From the NCBI RefSeq assembly GCF_009730915.1, contig NC_052474.1:19751501-19815500 (forward strand): a DNA stretch of 64,000 nt. The letters run 5' to 3'. Source of the stretch: Dioscorea cayenensis subsp. rotundata (lineage: Eukaryota; Streptophyta; Magnoliopsida; Dioscoreales; Dioscoreaceae). The translations under genes were made by a program, and so were the position numbers. Positions 13,001 through 26,407 of the stretch are shown here, piece by piece. Under the pieces are notes generated by a model. That model saw only the letters and a list, made by a program, of their open reading frames with translations, was not told the DNA's origin and searched no databases. Within the stretch, counting starts at the first letter, position 1; each line of letters starts with the position of its first letter.

Positions 13001-13856
13001 CTTTAGATGAGATGATGATGGATTTCAAAAGCAATATGTTAAAGACTTTAGAAATGTCAGATCTGGGACAGTTGAAGTATTTTTGAGGTTTAAAGTAAAT
13101 CAATTCAAAGGATCACTGTTTGTGTTCCAACAAAAGTATGTTGAAGATCTTTTAAAGAAAACATGGATGCTTCACTGCAAATCAATGGCCAGTCCAATGA
13201 ATAATAATGAAAACAATACATATATTGGACAATCTAGAAGCGCGGATCTAACAAGATACAAAAAAAAAACTCATTGGTGGGTTATTATATCTTACTCGAA
13301 CAAGGCCAGATCTTATGTATGTTGTTGGAGTAATCTCTAGCATGTTTTATGCAGTTCCCCACAATGCATCATCTAGGTGTAGTTAAGAGAATGCTGCATT
13401 ATTTGGCAAGAACTACAGACTATGGCTTAGTGGCTTGGTCGGGTACTTAGATAGCAACTAGGATGGATCTCTGGAGGATAGGAGAAGTACTACAGGTTGG
13501 GTCTTATCCTTCATTTCAGTAGTGGTGGCTTAGTGTTCGAAGAAATAACAAATCACTCCATTATCTAGTATAGAAGCAAAGTACTTCTCTGTTACATTGA
13601 TTGGTTGCGAGGAAGTATGGCTACGATGTCTCTTGGAGGATCTAGATGAGAAACAGGTGAGTCCAAGTGTTATATATTGTAACAATAGATCGACTATCTC
13701 CATTGCTCAAAACTCGACTATCCACGGACGAACGAAGCATATTGACTCTCATTTCAACTTTATTCATGACATGGTGAGTGATAGGATCATTGAGGTGAAC
13801 ATATTCACTAAGGCACTGCCAAATTACAAGCACGAATATTTTCGAGAAGAAGCTCT
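10042..13856 (+). pseudogene. Copia gag-pol, broken
   Basis: The gag start at 10042 overlaps the primer binding site. The early region has the copia gag signature (PFFKGENYNLWSLKMKTMF). A CX2CX4HX4C zinc knuckle (CFVCKKFRHVKAQC) lies near 10867-10908. The protease active site reads WLIESGCSHLM near 11010, with the catalytic Asp of D-S/T-G changed to Glu. Integrase pieces follow from about 11400 to 12060, reverse transcriptase with the YIDD box near 12973-12984, and RNase H with SSIEAKYF near 13565 continuing to 13850. At least a dozen in-frame stops and several frame changes interrupt it, so it cannot make a polyprotein. Confidence 0.85.
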
Positions 13857-13870
13857 GAGTAAGGGGAGGA

Positions 13871-14189
13871 TGTTAAAGCATATACTCAGAAGCTAAAGGA
13901 GTTGACTTTATTAGGATGGGCTAAACTGTTCACATAGCATGGTATATTCATGTGTGATTGGATAGAGCAAAGCAAAAGTCATTTGAGATTGAATGTTTGC
14001 TTTTCTTTTGTCTTTGAACTTTCGACAGTTGCCATGTTGGCATGCTTTTAATGCTTTTTATCTTTATATTTAGCATCTTAGTGTTTTGAATGTCAAGCTG
14101 ATAGATTAAGCTTTAGTGCAACTTCATCGTGTGGACCTTTGAGTGTTCTGTGAGATAGACTCTTCATTTCAAATTCATCTCCATTGACA
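13871..14189 (+). repeat. 3' LTR of the copia element
   Basis: Begins TGTTAAAGCATATACTCAG right after the purine tract AAGGGGAGGA and ends near TTGACA. It keeps the segment lost from the 5' LTR. Confidence 0.8.
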
Positions 14190-14241
14190 AAACTAACATA
14201 CCAATGTGCTCATCTTAATCAAAGCAACCTATGAAAAGAAA

Positions 14242-17200
14242 TGTCATGTCCCGAACCTGGCCAACAAAGAAACAATCATACACCCATAAAGCAGGAATTC
14301 TGTAGGCATGCAAGACTTCAGAACCTAATCCAGAGTGGAATAGATTAGAGCATAATGAACAAAACTGTAGGACAACCACAAGAGTTTAAAAGGTTACAAT
14401 TTTCAAGGTCTACAATGGAGACAACAAAAAAATATAGTCTAACAACAACACCAAGCTATGCCTACTACTCGACGACCACTATTAAGATGCCCATTGGAAA
14501 TCTTACTCCTGATTTGGAAAAGGGTCAAAAACAACATTATGAGCTTAACAACCCAAAAAGAAATCCACTAAAATATTTGAGGATTATGCAGAGTAAAAAA
14601 TTTCAAATTCCATTATCAAGTATAACATAACTAGTACATATATACATAAAAAAGTGTAACATAAATCTCGACATGTACAGAATATCAGAGAATAATAATA
14701 GTTACAAAAGACAAGTTTTGTATCCATAATAACTTACAAAAACAAGGATTCGTAACAGTTTTTCAAAACATATAAATTCTATATGATTTGAATATCAAAG
14801 TGTGATAATTATTAAATACAAGGTTCTAGACCAAAATAATTTAACAAAGAATACGGATTCAGAACGTAATAGTTTTCTAAAATTATCTCTTCCAAACTTA
14901 CTATGGTTGTTTTTTTTACCTCGGTGGCACCCAAGTCAGAATATTGGAGTCTATTTGTTTTACCTCGGTGGCCTGAGTCAAAAATATCAAAATCCATTTA
15001 TTTTACCTAAGTGGCCCGAGTAAGAATCCGTTATTATTTCACTAATGTCTCTGCGCGAAACTATAGTCTCAATTCATATAATTCATATCGACACAGTCAA
15101 CGTTGACCCCCGTCACATTGACTAAGTTAGTGCACAACTTATTTGGAGACTAAAACTATTAATATCAAAATAAACTTGGCGTGAAGTTTCAAAAATTCGA
15201 TATGTTCAAAGAATTGGATGTCAATACCGCCAACAAAATATCGCTTAGTTATCAAACTAAAATAGAATAATATAATAGAATTTATAATATCAAGCTCTTC
15301 CATGTTCCCATTTGAGCAAAGATACTATAACTTAGTATATAATTAAAGGAATTGCATAATCCCACTTTTTTTTTATGGAAACTGAGCTAATTGTTTCAAA
15401 ATAAAAGAATAATTAAGTAAACAAATAAATAACTTACTTTTAAAATTTAAAATAACAAATTAAATTATAGGTGGATTTACTTACTTGAAATTCTCCCAGC
15501 TCTAACTCACACCTAAAAACCAAAGTCAACACTCCTTGTTAGTCCCTAAAAATAACATAAAACCAATTCTAATTACTCAAAACACTATTATCAAAAACCG
15601 AGACCTGGATTATTTCCATGCCAAAAACAAAAGCACCCAATTTTTACTCAAATTGACACTTTACATAAAAAAATTAACACTTCCAATGCAAAAGCAAGAG
15701 GCACACATTCAAGGTTTCCAAGCATGGCTCGTAGCTCTAATAAATAGACATTTGCAACACCACTTTAATCAAAAGAATAAATAAAAGACGATAAACTCCT
15801 TCTATAAGAAAGGTCATCCACTAAACCAACCATAAGAACTGCAGATCATACAACATTAGGACTCCCTTGCAAAACACCACTCAATTCAAAGAAAATGGAG
15901 CCAAGAATCCTATCTAAGGAAGAATGCTACAGAGGCATTTTTCAAATGATAAAAAATCCTAAAAACACCAGCTATAGTCATATCAAATCAAATAGGAAAC
16001 CAATACAAGTAGAGAGAATTTATCTTACAAAAAACCTTCGAACTATGGCTACAAGCAAGGTACAAAACCTTATCAAAGCAAAATTAAGATAGAAAACAAA
16101 GCAACCAGCTAAAATTTAGCACAACAATTCAATACTATGATGATCAACTAATTCTTTAGCACAATAAAGAAGAACCACCATAAAAGAAGCAACATTAGCT
16201 GTGTATGACCACCTATGAAATGCTTTAAAGTTATATATACAAATACTCAATTATTCCAGTAAACAATAAGCATGAACAAGGTTCAATGGTATGGCTATCA
16301 ATCCAAAATTCAAGCTAGCCATTTGAACAAACATCTTGCCATTTCAACAACAAGCATAAACAAGGTTTGATGGGCATGACAAAAGGCTAAGCAAATGGAC
16401 AAGTAGACAACAATTTACAATTTATCAATACAAACCAACATCTTTACAAGCAAACACAAGAAGAACTAACACAAGTTGGCTAAGGTTTACGAGCTAACCT
16501 CCACACAACAAAGCCAACAACTTGCCCCTTGAATTGCAAGTAGACAATTGAAATTTCTAGGCAAGAAACTTACCTAGCTAGTTATAGTAGTGAAGCCCAC
16601 AACTAACACCCTTGAAGCCTTTCCTAGCTCTCAAGCACACCAAGAAGCTTTCACCCAAATCTCACCCAAGACTGCACATGGAAAAGGAGAGGGTGACACT
16701 CGGAGCCCTTTTTGAAGCTCCCTAAGGCCTTGACTTTGGCATGGCGTGACAAAAAAATGTCATGGTTGACCGCATGGCTAGGGGCATGGTCGACAGCAAA
16801 GCTACTGGAGAGGGAGATGTTCAAAGTTAGCTAAAAGAAAAAACAAAGGAACAAATGAGTTCACGGGTTGCTAAGAAAAAAAAAAAAGGAAAAACAAGGG
16901 TTGAAGGGTTTGACTTAGGGGTGGGATCCATAAGAAAGAAGGTAAACCACCAACAACAAATACTACTCTCTTCAGCCAAGGGAAGCAACCACACAATATC
17001 CACAAGCAAATATCTCTAATTAGAACTTCAAATACCAAAAATTTTATGTGAGAAATCCTCCCCAAAAGGAAGTAAAAAACCACGGGGATTGCAATCCACC
17101 AAAATCTCTACTAAATTAAATAATGGGTTCAACAAATCTTCCTAAATCATCTAAGAGCTCAACAACACTATCAAGAGAGACTATTGGCTCACCAAAGTCT

Positions 17201-17245
17201 TCAACACAAAGGTTGGAGATATATAACATAAAATAACAGAAAACA
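14242..17245. mobile_element. Probable large (about 3 kb) gypsy-type LTR, boundaries tentative
   Basis: The left end TGTCATGTCCCGAACCTGG resembles the TGTCACGCCC start of the solo LTR at 22745. AGAAA stands at 14237-14241 and again at 17246-17250 after ...AAAACA, a possible 5-bp target duplication, though the A-rich context makes chance likely. The interior is non-coding, with a threefold repeat (14914-15027), AGTCAACGTTGACC near 15097 and repeated CATGG words near 16740-16795. No reverse transcriptase or primer site is visible, which suits a solo LTR. The true right end could be elsewhere. Confidence 0.4.
14914..15027 (+). repeat. Three short tandem units inside the probable LTR
   Basis: TTTTACCTCGGTGGC-C-AGTC-AAT occurs three times at about 44-base spacing (starts near 14914, 14958 and 15001), the third diverged to ACCTAAGTGGCCCGAGTAAG. 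Such short subrepeats are frequent in gypsy LTR promoter regions. Confidence 0.7.
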
Positions 17246-17249
17246 AGAA

Positions 17250-17686
17250 AATTTCACTTTTAAAACAAGAATCATAGTCAGGGCAGATATATGAAACTAG
17301 AGGTATCTTCTTGATGATCCAACCATTTAGATTGAATAACAATTAGTCTTGAACATTTGGTCAAAATTTCAGTCTGATCCAACGGTGAACTTTCCTATAA
17401 TGATCAATTTAGTATAGCTTCTGAGGAAAACCGTGAGTCAAAAGTCATGGTTTAGTTCCAAGGAGTTGGTTTCCATTCATTTAATACTATGATGTTTTCC
17501 TAGGCTTGTTTAATGTTTTGCTAAGTCCCTAGAATGTTAAATTCTCTATGTAATTTCTTATATACATGTGTCTAGCATCTTTGAATGAAAGATGCACAAA
17601 TAGGAAGTGCAACAACACTCAGATCTATTACTTAAAAAAAAAGAAATCTTTAGTAATTCTACTTCAATATCTCTCTTCCAACAAAT
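17250..17686 (+). repeat. Probable 5' LTR remnant of the second copia element
   Basis: Sequence directly upstream of a mutated primer binding site (TTAGTATCAGAGC, 17687-17699) ends TCTTCCAACA, as LTRs do. The start could not be fixed because the matching 3' LTR is absent from the window. Confidence 0.4.
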
Positions 17687-20600
17687 TTAGTATCAGAGCT
17701 GTGTCAATCCACAATTGCTCCATTGCTGGAACCATGTTCAATTATTCCCAAAGTCAAGTTCCCATTTTTTTAAGGAGAAAACTATGTATATTGGGCTGAT
17801 TAGATGCGTTTCTTCTTTATTGCACAGACTTGTGGGAGATTGTTGAAGAAAGATATGGTGATTCTCCATCAGCAAAAGGTGATTCATCCTCTAGTTGTAG
17901 AAGTTCAAAGACATCATCTCAGGGTGTTGCTCAAAACAAATAAAAGATCAAGAACAACACCCTTGAATTGAGTTACCTCCATCAAAGAATCAACAAGACC
18001 ATTTATTCATGCGTTTTTTGGCATAAACAAAGCTAAAGATGCATGGCAAATTATGAAAAAAGAATTTCAAGAGAATAATAAAGTTGTCTCTAATAGATTT
18101 AGTCACTTTGGAAGAGCTTTGATTACTTGATAAGGAAAGAATTTGAAAGCATCACAGATTTGTTCTCCAGGGTTACTGAAATTGTAAATCAAATTAGAGC
18201 TTATGGCGATCAAATTGAATAAAAGAAGATCATAGAGAAAATTCTTAGAAGTCCACCACCAAAATTTGATCATGCAGCTGCAGTAATCAAAGAATCAAAA
18301 GATTTCTCAATTCTGACCATATATGACCTTTGTGGTTCCTTATAGTGGTTTCTTAGAATCACATGAGGAAAGAATCAAGTGATCCTCAGGTCAAACTTTG
18401 GACTAGGCTTTTCAATCAAAGGTCAATTTGGGATGAAAAAATCAAGAGAAGAAGGGATTTTTTCAGCATCAAGATTAGTTTCAAAGGAGTCAAAAATAGC
18501 CAGCCCCGAGGACGTGGAAGAGGCAGAAATAGTCAATTTCATAAAACCAATAATCAGGGAAAGAATTGCATGATATGCAAGAAGTCCAATCACACTTCAG
18601 CTAAATGCTATTTAAAGTGTAAAAGGTGTCGGATTCCAAATCATTCAGACCTAGACTAGCACAAGAAAAATGAAAATTCAGAAGCTAATTTAAGCATAGA
18701 GAATGATGAAGGACAAGTGTTTTTAACTTGTCTCAATGCTGAAAGCAGAAAAGATCGAGTTTGGTACCTTGGCAGCGGTTGCAGCAGCCATATGACAAAT
18801 GACCATGAGTTATTTGTTAAAATTGATGAAAAGTTCTCAAAATTTTTCATTCTTGGTGATGGAAAATCTGAAAGAGTTGAAGAAAAAAGTGCAATTGTCG
18901 TTCAATCAAGATTTGATGAGCAAAAGTTCATTCATGATGTTGTTTATGTCCCAACTCTTACTAACAATCTCTTAAATGTTGGGCAACTAATTCAGAAAGG
19001 ATATTGTGTGGTCTTTGGAGAAAATAAGTACAAAGTTAAAGACAAGAAGAACCAGCTGATGGCTAAGGTAGAGATGACTTAATTACAAAAAAGTTTTTTT
19101 ACTCTCCATCAACTATATAAGTCTAGTAGCTTTGAAGAGTGAAATTTTCGAACAAATCTCAACTGTGGCATCTCAGATATGGCCACTTAAATCATGAGGG
19201 ACTACAACTACTTAAGCAAAAGGTATGGTTTGTGGTCTCCCCCAAATAAATCAAATAGAAGGAGTTTGTGAAGGTTGTGTCTATGGGAAAATGCACCATC
19301 CTTTCCTAACGACTTCTTGGAGAGCCAAACTCCTATAGAGCTTGTTCATGCAAATATATTTGGTCCCAAAAGAACTCCGTCTCATGGGAATGAAAGGAAC
19401 TACATTCTTTTTCTTGATGATTATACTAGAATGATATGGGGCTATATTTTATTTAACAAAAATCAGATGCCTTCTCAAAATTTCTGTAATTCAAAACAAT
19501 TGTTGAATTACAAAGCGGATTGAAAATGAAAACCTTAAGAACTAATTGTGGAGGTGAATTCATCTATCAACCATTCATGGATTATTGTAAGAAAGAAGGC
19601 ATTCAAAGGTAATTAACTGTGAGTAGAAGCCCTCAACAAAATGGAGTTGCTGATAGAAAGAACAGAACTATTGTTGAGATGGCTCAGAGCATTTTAAAAG
19701 GTAAGGAGCTTCCTAATTCTTTTGGTCTAAAGCTATACAGACTATTGTTTATATCTTAAATAAAACTCTAACAAAATCAGTGAAGAATAAAACTCCCTAT
19801 GAAGCATGGAGTGGGAGAAAGCCAGAAGTTAGCCATTTAAAAGTGTTTGGTTATCCAGCCTACTCACTCAACAAGGCTCCAAATAAGGATAAGTTCGAGC
19901 AAAAAGGAGTGAAGCTTCTGTTCATTGGGTACTATGATGAATCTAAGGGCTACATGCTGCTAAATCCTGTTAGAAACAAGCTGACTATGGTAAGAGGTAT
20001 CATCATTGATGAAAAGTAGTATGACAATGGAATTGTAGAAACCAAAATTCATCAAGTACTAAAGATTTTGCTCCAGCTAAGCATCAAGAACCAAATTAGC
20101 AGCTGATACTTAGAATCTAATAACTTCAAAAGCTGAAACCACATCTCAAAGCTAAAGCTCAGAATTTGTAAGTCCAGATAATGAAAGAACTTCATCTACT
20201 TATTCTAAGAAGATATGAAAGAGTTAAAATATCACCAGAAATATATGGTGATTTTAGAAACTATTTCTCCAATGAAAATGCAGTTCTTGCTCTTTTCTCT
20301 TGTGAGCCACAAACTTTTGAAGAAGCTGAAAAGGATGAAAAATGGCAAAATGCCATAGAAGAAGAATTGAACATGATTAATAAAAACAATACCTGGAATC
20401 TTGTAGATACCTAGAAGAAGAATTGAACATTATTGGCCTTAAATGGGTTTATAAGACTAAGTATAATGAGGATGGTTCTATTCAAAAGCACAAGACCAAG
20501 CTAGTGGCCAAAGGCTATTCCCAACAGGCCAGAGTAGATTTCAATGAGACTTTTGCACCAATTGCAAGAATTGAGACAATCCCACTTATTTTTGCAATTA

Positions 20601-20910
20601 CTTTCCAAATTGGAACTAAACATGTATCAAATGGATGTCAAATTAGCTTTCCTTAATGGAGAATTGAAAGAGAAGTTTATGTGGAGTAACCAAGTGGATA
20701 TGAAGTCAAAGACAAATAAGAGAAGGTGTACCTGCTAAACAAGGCATTGTATGGCTTTAAACAAACTCCACGAGCCTAGAATAGTAAGATTGATTCTTAC
20801 TTTCAGAATTTAGGTTTTAAGAAAAATTCTCATGAACCATCACTTTATTTTATAAAGAATGAAGCCAATTTTATCATTGTCAGCTTGTATGTTGATGACA
20901 TGGTTTTTAA
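17687..20910 (+). pseudogene. Second Ty1/copia gag-pol, truncated within reverse transcriptase
   Basis: Domains follow copia order: gag from about 17750; a CX2CX4HX4C knuckle (CMICKKSNHTSAKC) near 18568; protease WYLGSGCSSHM near 18761, its catalytic Asp changed to Gly; integrase with PIELVHANIFGPKR near 19331; then reverse transcriptase with WVYKTKYNEDGSIQKHK near 20446, KLAFLNGELKE near 20640 and the YVDD box near 20888. Stops and frameshifts are scattered throughout. It stops abruptly at about 20910, right after YVDDMVF, where hAT-type terminal sequence begins. RNase H and the 3' LTR are not found downstream. Confidence 0.85.
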
Positions 20911-22744
20911 AATCGTTTGAGATGTATGCCTCAAGGCAAGGCGCAAGGCCAAGGCCTTAAGGCGCACGCCTTCAAAAAGTTCACGCACTGAGGCGATGTG
21001 CCTCAATGCGTGTGAGGCTTAAGCCTAAAAAAAACCAATGTTTTGATTGTGACTCAAAGTCTAAAAGCAAATACAAATGTTTATTTGTATATACTTTTAT
21101 TAATAAAACTTTATATATATATATATATATATATATCCATATGTATGTAAAATTCAATAAAAGAAAAAAGCTCATCAACACCTGTGTTTTTGCATGTAGT
21201 ATGCACCAACTTAATTTTTTAATCTAAAGATTATGTAAATGACAAAAATTATCAAAGTAAACCATTTTTTTAGATTTAATGAAAATTATTCATTTTTTCA
21301 AGGGTAAGCTGGGGAAGGAAGCAGGAGCTCAAAAAAAGAACTATACACACAAATATACATGTTTTAAAAGAAATTAATTACTTATATATATATATATATA
21401 TATATTAAACTATTCACACATATACCTTCCGAGATGAATAATTTCTATATTTTCCAAAATTTTAATTACCGGAAAATGAGAAATATTTACTTTACAAATG
21501 AAAAAATAATGTTCTTTAATAGGTAATAAGTTCAGAGAAATAAAGAGGCTACTTCCAAAAATATTGTGTTTTTGAAAAACAATATAGTTTTCAAATTTTT
21601 GATTGCCAAAAAACAAAAGTATTTATTTTACAAATAGTAAATAATATTCTTTAATAGGAAAAAAAAATTAAGAGAAATACGATTGAATATATATATATAT
21701 ATATATTAATTGATGAAGAACAAAATATTTTTAAGGGAAGTTTTAACTTACAAATAAGATGAGTTACAAATAAAATAAGTTACAATTTTATTAATTTCTG
21801 AAAACAAAACAAAAAGTATTTATTTTATAAATAAAAATAATTTATTTTATTAAGATAAGTGGCCTCTCGTTTAAGATAAGTTTCAATTTTATTAATGGTT
21901 GAAAACAAAACAAAAAGTATTTATTTTATAAATAAAAATAATATATTTTTAATAAGATAAGGCTTCTCATTTCCAACAAAAGGATTGTTTCAAATAGTAG
22001 CAAAGGTTTCTAGGGCTTCTATGGAGTGGACTGATTTGTGAATGAGAGAGATGAGAGAGCAAGGCAAGAAGACAAAGTAGTTGCACAATCAATCTTCTTC
22101 TACAACTAATAGCCAACATTCACTCTTCTGGCAAGTTTCTTTGTTTGTATTTTTTCCAATTGATATTTTTCATTTTTTTGTGTTATTTTTTATTCCTTTT
22201 AGCAATGTTATTCACATGTTTTTTCCAGCGTTGTTTACTTGTTTGCTTGTTTTTTCAGTGTCATTTTTTGTGGTTTTTTTCACTGTTGTTACTAGTTTTT
22301 TTTGTTTTAGATATTTAGGTAAATATGATTGCAAAGGGAACAAGTGAAAGTGGTGTTACAGCAAAAAATTGAAACAGAAAAGATCCGGCTTGGAAATATG
22401 GTACACAAGTAGGAGGGCCAAGGGGAAAGGAAAAGTTATGTCTACATACAATGCAAATTTTACAATAAAGTGATTAAAGGAGGAATAAAAGGAGTGAAAG
22501 ATTACTTGGAGGGTACGCATAAAAATATTGTACCTTGTGATAAGGTACCACTTGAGGTTAAGTAAGAGATCAATGACTATTTGAAAACTAAACAACCCGT
22601 GAAGCATAAGGCACAAGAAGCATTTGATTTAACAGTTGATGCAGGCTCTTAGTTTAACACACATCCATCATTTGAAGTAATGGATTCTTGTCCAAGTGAG
22701 CATAATCACACAAGGGGAGTTCGAGGGCCAATGGATAGATTTGT

Positions 22745-25700
22745 TGTCACGCCCTGACCCGCGGGCCGCCACATGACAACCGCCGCGACAACCCTAGGAA
22801 GGACACCCACCACTCAACCCTCGAGTCCTCGCAAAGCTCACAAACTCCTGCTAAACAACAAGACCACAACGAAGATACAAGGAAGTAAAACTTTCACTCA
22901 GAAAATCAACCGAGTTGCAAAAGACATACAAGTCACAAGCACAGAGTTAAGGACACTAGTGGATCCACTGTAATTACACCATGCAATAAACAAAAACTGA
23001 CTCAAGATGCAAATTGCCAAGCACTTCGCCTCGCTACGACGCCCCCAAACCACTAAAACCTGGAAGGGATGGGAGGGGGTGAGTAACCAAGGTCACTCAG
23101 TGAATGGGTTAGCACAAATCTAAAAGAATATCAAACGAAATCGATGCATTCCAATAAAAACGCTTTACAATAACATAAATGAACTGGAAACGTTTCACAT
23201 TTGCAACACAATGTAAGTGCAAGATATGAAACCTTGGTATTTAAAAAACGAAATATAGGTTTTTTCGCAAGTATAGACAAAGCATCAACATGCATAAAAC
23301 AAATGCATGGACATAAGTTCTCAAAATGAGTTGAAACACCAACTTAAACAAATAAAATTTTCAACATTCACAAATCCTCAACTCTGCATGATACATGTTT
23401 GAAAAGCATTAAAATATAAAATATGCTATGCAAGCGATCACACTTCGAATATACCAATTGCAAGAAAATATGGTTTTTCTTAAATACTAGAATTCCGTCT
23501 CGATCAAATAAGCAATGGCCTAAAAACACTCTCCAACATTAGTCGCCGTTGCGACTAAGTTGAGAACCGTCAAGGTCTTCGCCCCCTTGACGTTGGTCCA
23601 CCGGTCCCGTGTGATGACCCCGGAATCCCGATGTATCTTCCAAGCAGGGATCTACACTTCCACCTGATCTAGACAAATCAACACTCAGGTCCACCATGCC
23701 ACCTCTAAAGGCTGGCCCATGGGGACCCACTACTACAGTAGTCAGGCCTTAGCCCACCGTCACCATCCAGACCATCATGTAGAAGTAGCAATAATACAAT
23801 TTGTATAAATCATAACACAGGGTCCTTATCCAGGACAAGCATTCACATATTGGAAATAAACATCATTCCCACAAAGCCAATGTCAAAGGCATAACAATGC
23901 ATATAAACTTTCATAAAGTATTCCGATCCCGATATACCAATATGTTCAATAACATTTTTAGTCCAAATGCCAAGAATAACTCAATAACACGTGAAGCTTT
24001 TTAAGTTGATTGAAACATTGCTTTAGACAATAAAACCAACTAATATTAAATACATTGTAATATCCACAACTTAGATGAACATGGCATTCAGAAATGAAAC
24101 TCCTTTCTCTTCACAACCATAAATATCAAAAGTATACTTATAAAAGGAAAGGTTTTACAAATCATTTCTAGAAGCAGATGCAAATAGTGTAAAAAGTCAT
24201 CAGAAGAAACATGGCTTTTAGTCTAGTTCAACCTCAAGATACTTAGGATCATTCAAGCTTTCTCTTTCCGCAGCGCACTAAGTTTTCATCCAAGTACAAG
24301 ATTAATCCCCAAAGTCTAGTCAACCACAACATCCAAGTCCTTTAAAAGTCATGAAAATGTGTTCATCTCATAACATATATTTACACATGCCAATATATAT
24401 TGATCAAATCCTACTTTACACATTATCAGGTATTTACTTTCATAAGTCTTTACTATTCAACCCTTTCTTATACTCAATCATATCTTAGATCCTTATCATG
24501 GTGCCATTACCTCAACATCAATATTTACTTCATCTATAATAATCCCATTGTCAAAATACTCGAAAGTTGACTATCTCCTCTTAGGAGGATTAAATCAAAC
24601 TATGATTAGAAATTCACAAGAATATTCATTTTTGCAATCCAACACTTGTCACATATAACTCAAGCTATTCATCATCAGCCTTCTAAAGAAATTACATTTA
24701 AAATAATAATCATAATCATTGACATCCACCCAATAGATACCACAATATGATCAAAATACAATTAAGCCCCCTATACTATGCTCACAAGAACAAACCTTAT
24801 CAACTTTGGTAATCCTACAGCATAAGTGTAATTATGTCATCCATGGTTCTCAAATATTGCAAAGAAAATATTAGCATCAATCTCACTGACTACCCAAAAT
24901 CATGCATAAGGTTCCACAAGTCATTCCAATTCCAATGTACTAGTGTAGTCATATACCTTAGCATTCAAAGCTTCATCAAGTTTTATGTACCATATTTATC
25001 ACATCATGCCTCAAAACTTTAGAAATTATACATCACTAGGGAGATTAAATCATTTATTGAACAACATAATCCATTTTACTTATAACACTTAAGCTCAATG
25101 AACTCCTTGTAATAATCAACAATTTCTATTCATCCACCAAGCACGTATGTCCTCAAGTTCAACCTTAACTAACACAACTACATCCTCAGTAAACTTTCTC
25201 ATAATTTCCAGAGAATAAACCACAAGTCATCCAAATAAACCATGGTCTCTAGTGGTTATCTTCACTTTATTTTAACCCACGAAACAGTAATTTAAAATAT
25301 AATAAAGCTATGGAAATCATTTCAGAAGCAAATAAAATATTTTCGATACTCAATTAGAATTGTGCACTCAACATTATCCACTCACCGAACATGTCGTCTC
25401 ACATGGAGACGCGCACACTGGTCGGCAATTTCCTTCCTCTTAGAAGATGTTTCGCCACCTAGACACAAGCAAGGAACCCAAGAAGTAATCAAGACCAAAA
25501 CTCAGAATCAATATGCATACATATGTGATGTTACATGCCAGACATGTAACACTAGGGTTCTAGGGCGATGCCATTTTGGATCCAAAAAAACTCAAACTAG
25601 AGGAAACCTAGTTCCAATAAGTCCAATGAATGAAGGGCTTCAATTTAGATCAAAGAAATACAATAAAAGGGCAAAGTGTTTCTGTGTTACAGTACCGCTA

Positions 25701-26407
25701 CAGTGATCTAGATCGCTACAGTACCCAAGAACTTGCTACAGTAATCAAGAACGTGCTACAGTAAAGCCAGCTCTAAAAAAATGGGTTCTCGCCGATTTAC
25801 AATACCAAATCATGAAATTTCTTGACAAACATACACACAAACTAATTACCAGATTGAAGGCTTCGATTTAACCCTAATAATAACCTAATCCACTGGGTAT
25901 TTCTAGGGTTTCCAAGGTTTTCAAAAACGAGGAAAATACGAGAAAAAATATAAAAATAAAAACCTTGGATTGAGGCCTTACCACACTCAAGAGCTTGAGA
26001 GGAAGAAGTTTGAGGCTTTGATTCGAAGAAAAGCTCGGCGGAGAAATTTTTTTCCAAAAACGGGAAACTTGGTCGAAATGAAGGAAATGAGAAGAAGAAG
26101 AAAAGAAAACGAAGGGAAGAAGAGTATAGAAGGTTCGGGATGCTAAAGTATCGGAGCTACAGTATTTGGGCTACAGTAGCATGCTACTACAACACTGGTC
26201 TACTACAGTGTTTTCTCTTTTTCTCTCAAATTACTCTTTTGCCCTTCTAACAAAGGAATGGAAACAAGGATCCAAATGACCAAATTGCCCCCGGTTTTTG
26301 GCAGGATTTTGCACATAACCCACTGTGCAATCAAGTAAAAATGCTACCAATGCATGCATAGAAATCGGAAAAGGTCCGAGGTCAAAAATCAGGATAAGGG
26401 TATCACA
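22745..26407. mobile_element. Solo LTR (about 3.66 kb), gypsy-type, with perfect target duplication
   Basis: Starts TGTCACGCCCTGACCC and ends GGGTATCACA, so it has TG...CA termini with imperfect inversion. TTTGT flanks both sides (22740-22744 and 26408-26412), and removing the element joins the hAT transposase reading frame exactly. There is no coding domain, primer site or polypurine tract inside, so this is one long terminal repeat left by LTR-LTR recombination. Ends and size fit a Ty3/gypsy chromovirus, but the clade is inferred. It carries at least eight CTACAGT words (25686-26205). Confidence 0.85.
25686..26205. repeat. Clustered GCTACAGTA words in the solo LTR
   Basis: G(C/T)TACAGT(A/G) occurs near 25686, 25697, 25715, 25734, 25754, 26156 and 26169, and a related CTACAGTG lies near 26200. 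The spacing of the first block is about 18-20 bases. This is probably part of the LTR promoter or transcribed leader. Confidence 0.75.

Larger units (their letters stand above)
9792..14189 (+). mobile_element. Degenerate Ty1/copia retrotransposon with both LTRs
   Basis: The 5' LTR (about 9792-10047) begins TGTTGAAGCATATATACTCAG. The 3' LTR (about 13871-14189) begins TGTTAAAGCATATACTCAG and is about 60 bp longer, because the 5' LTR has lost the segment between AGCAAAAG and GCATGCTTTTAATG. The primer binding site TGGTTTCAGAG (10049) is a mutated TGGTATCAGAG, and the polypurine tract AAGGGGAGGA lies directly before the 3' LTR. Flanks GAACT and AAACT could be a target duplication with one change. 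Domains run in copia order, GAG-protease-integrase-reverse transcriptase-RNase H, but many stops and frameshifts make the element inactive. Confidence 0.88.

Noticed and set aside
21006..22347. Plus-strand frames of 73 and 88 residues in the hAT left half
   Set aside because: Composition follows (TA)n and T-rich intron-like DNA; transposase similarity begins only after 22350.
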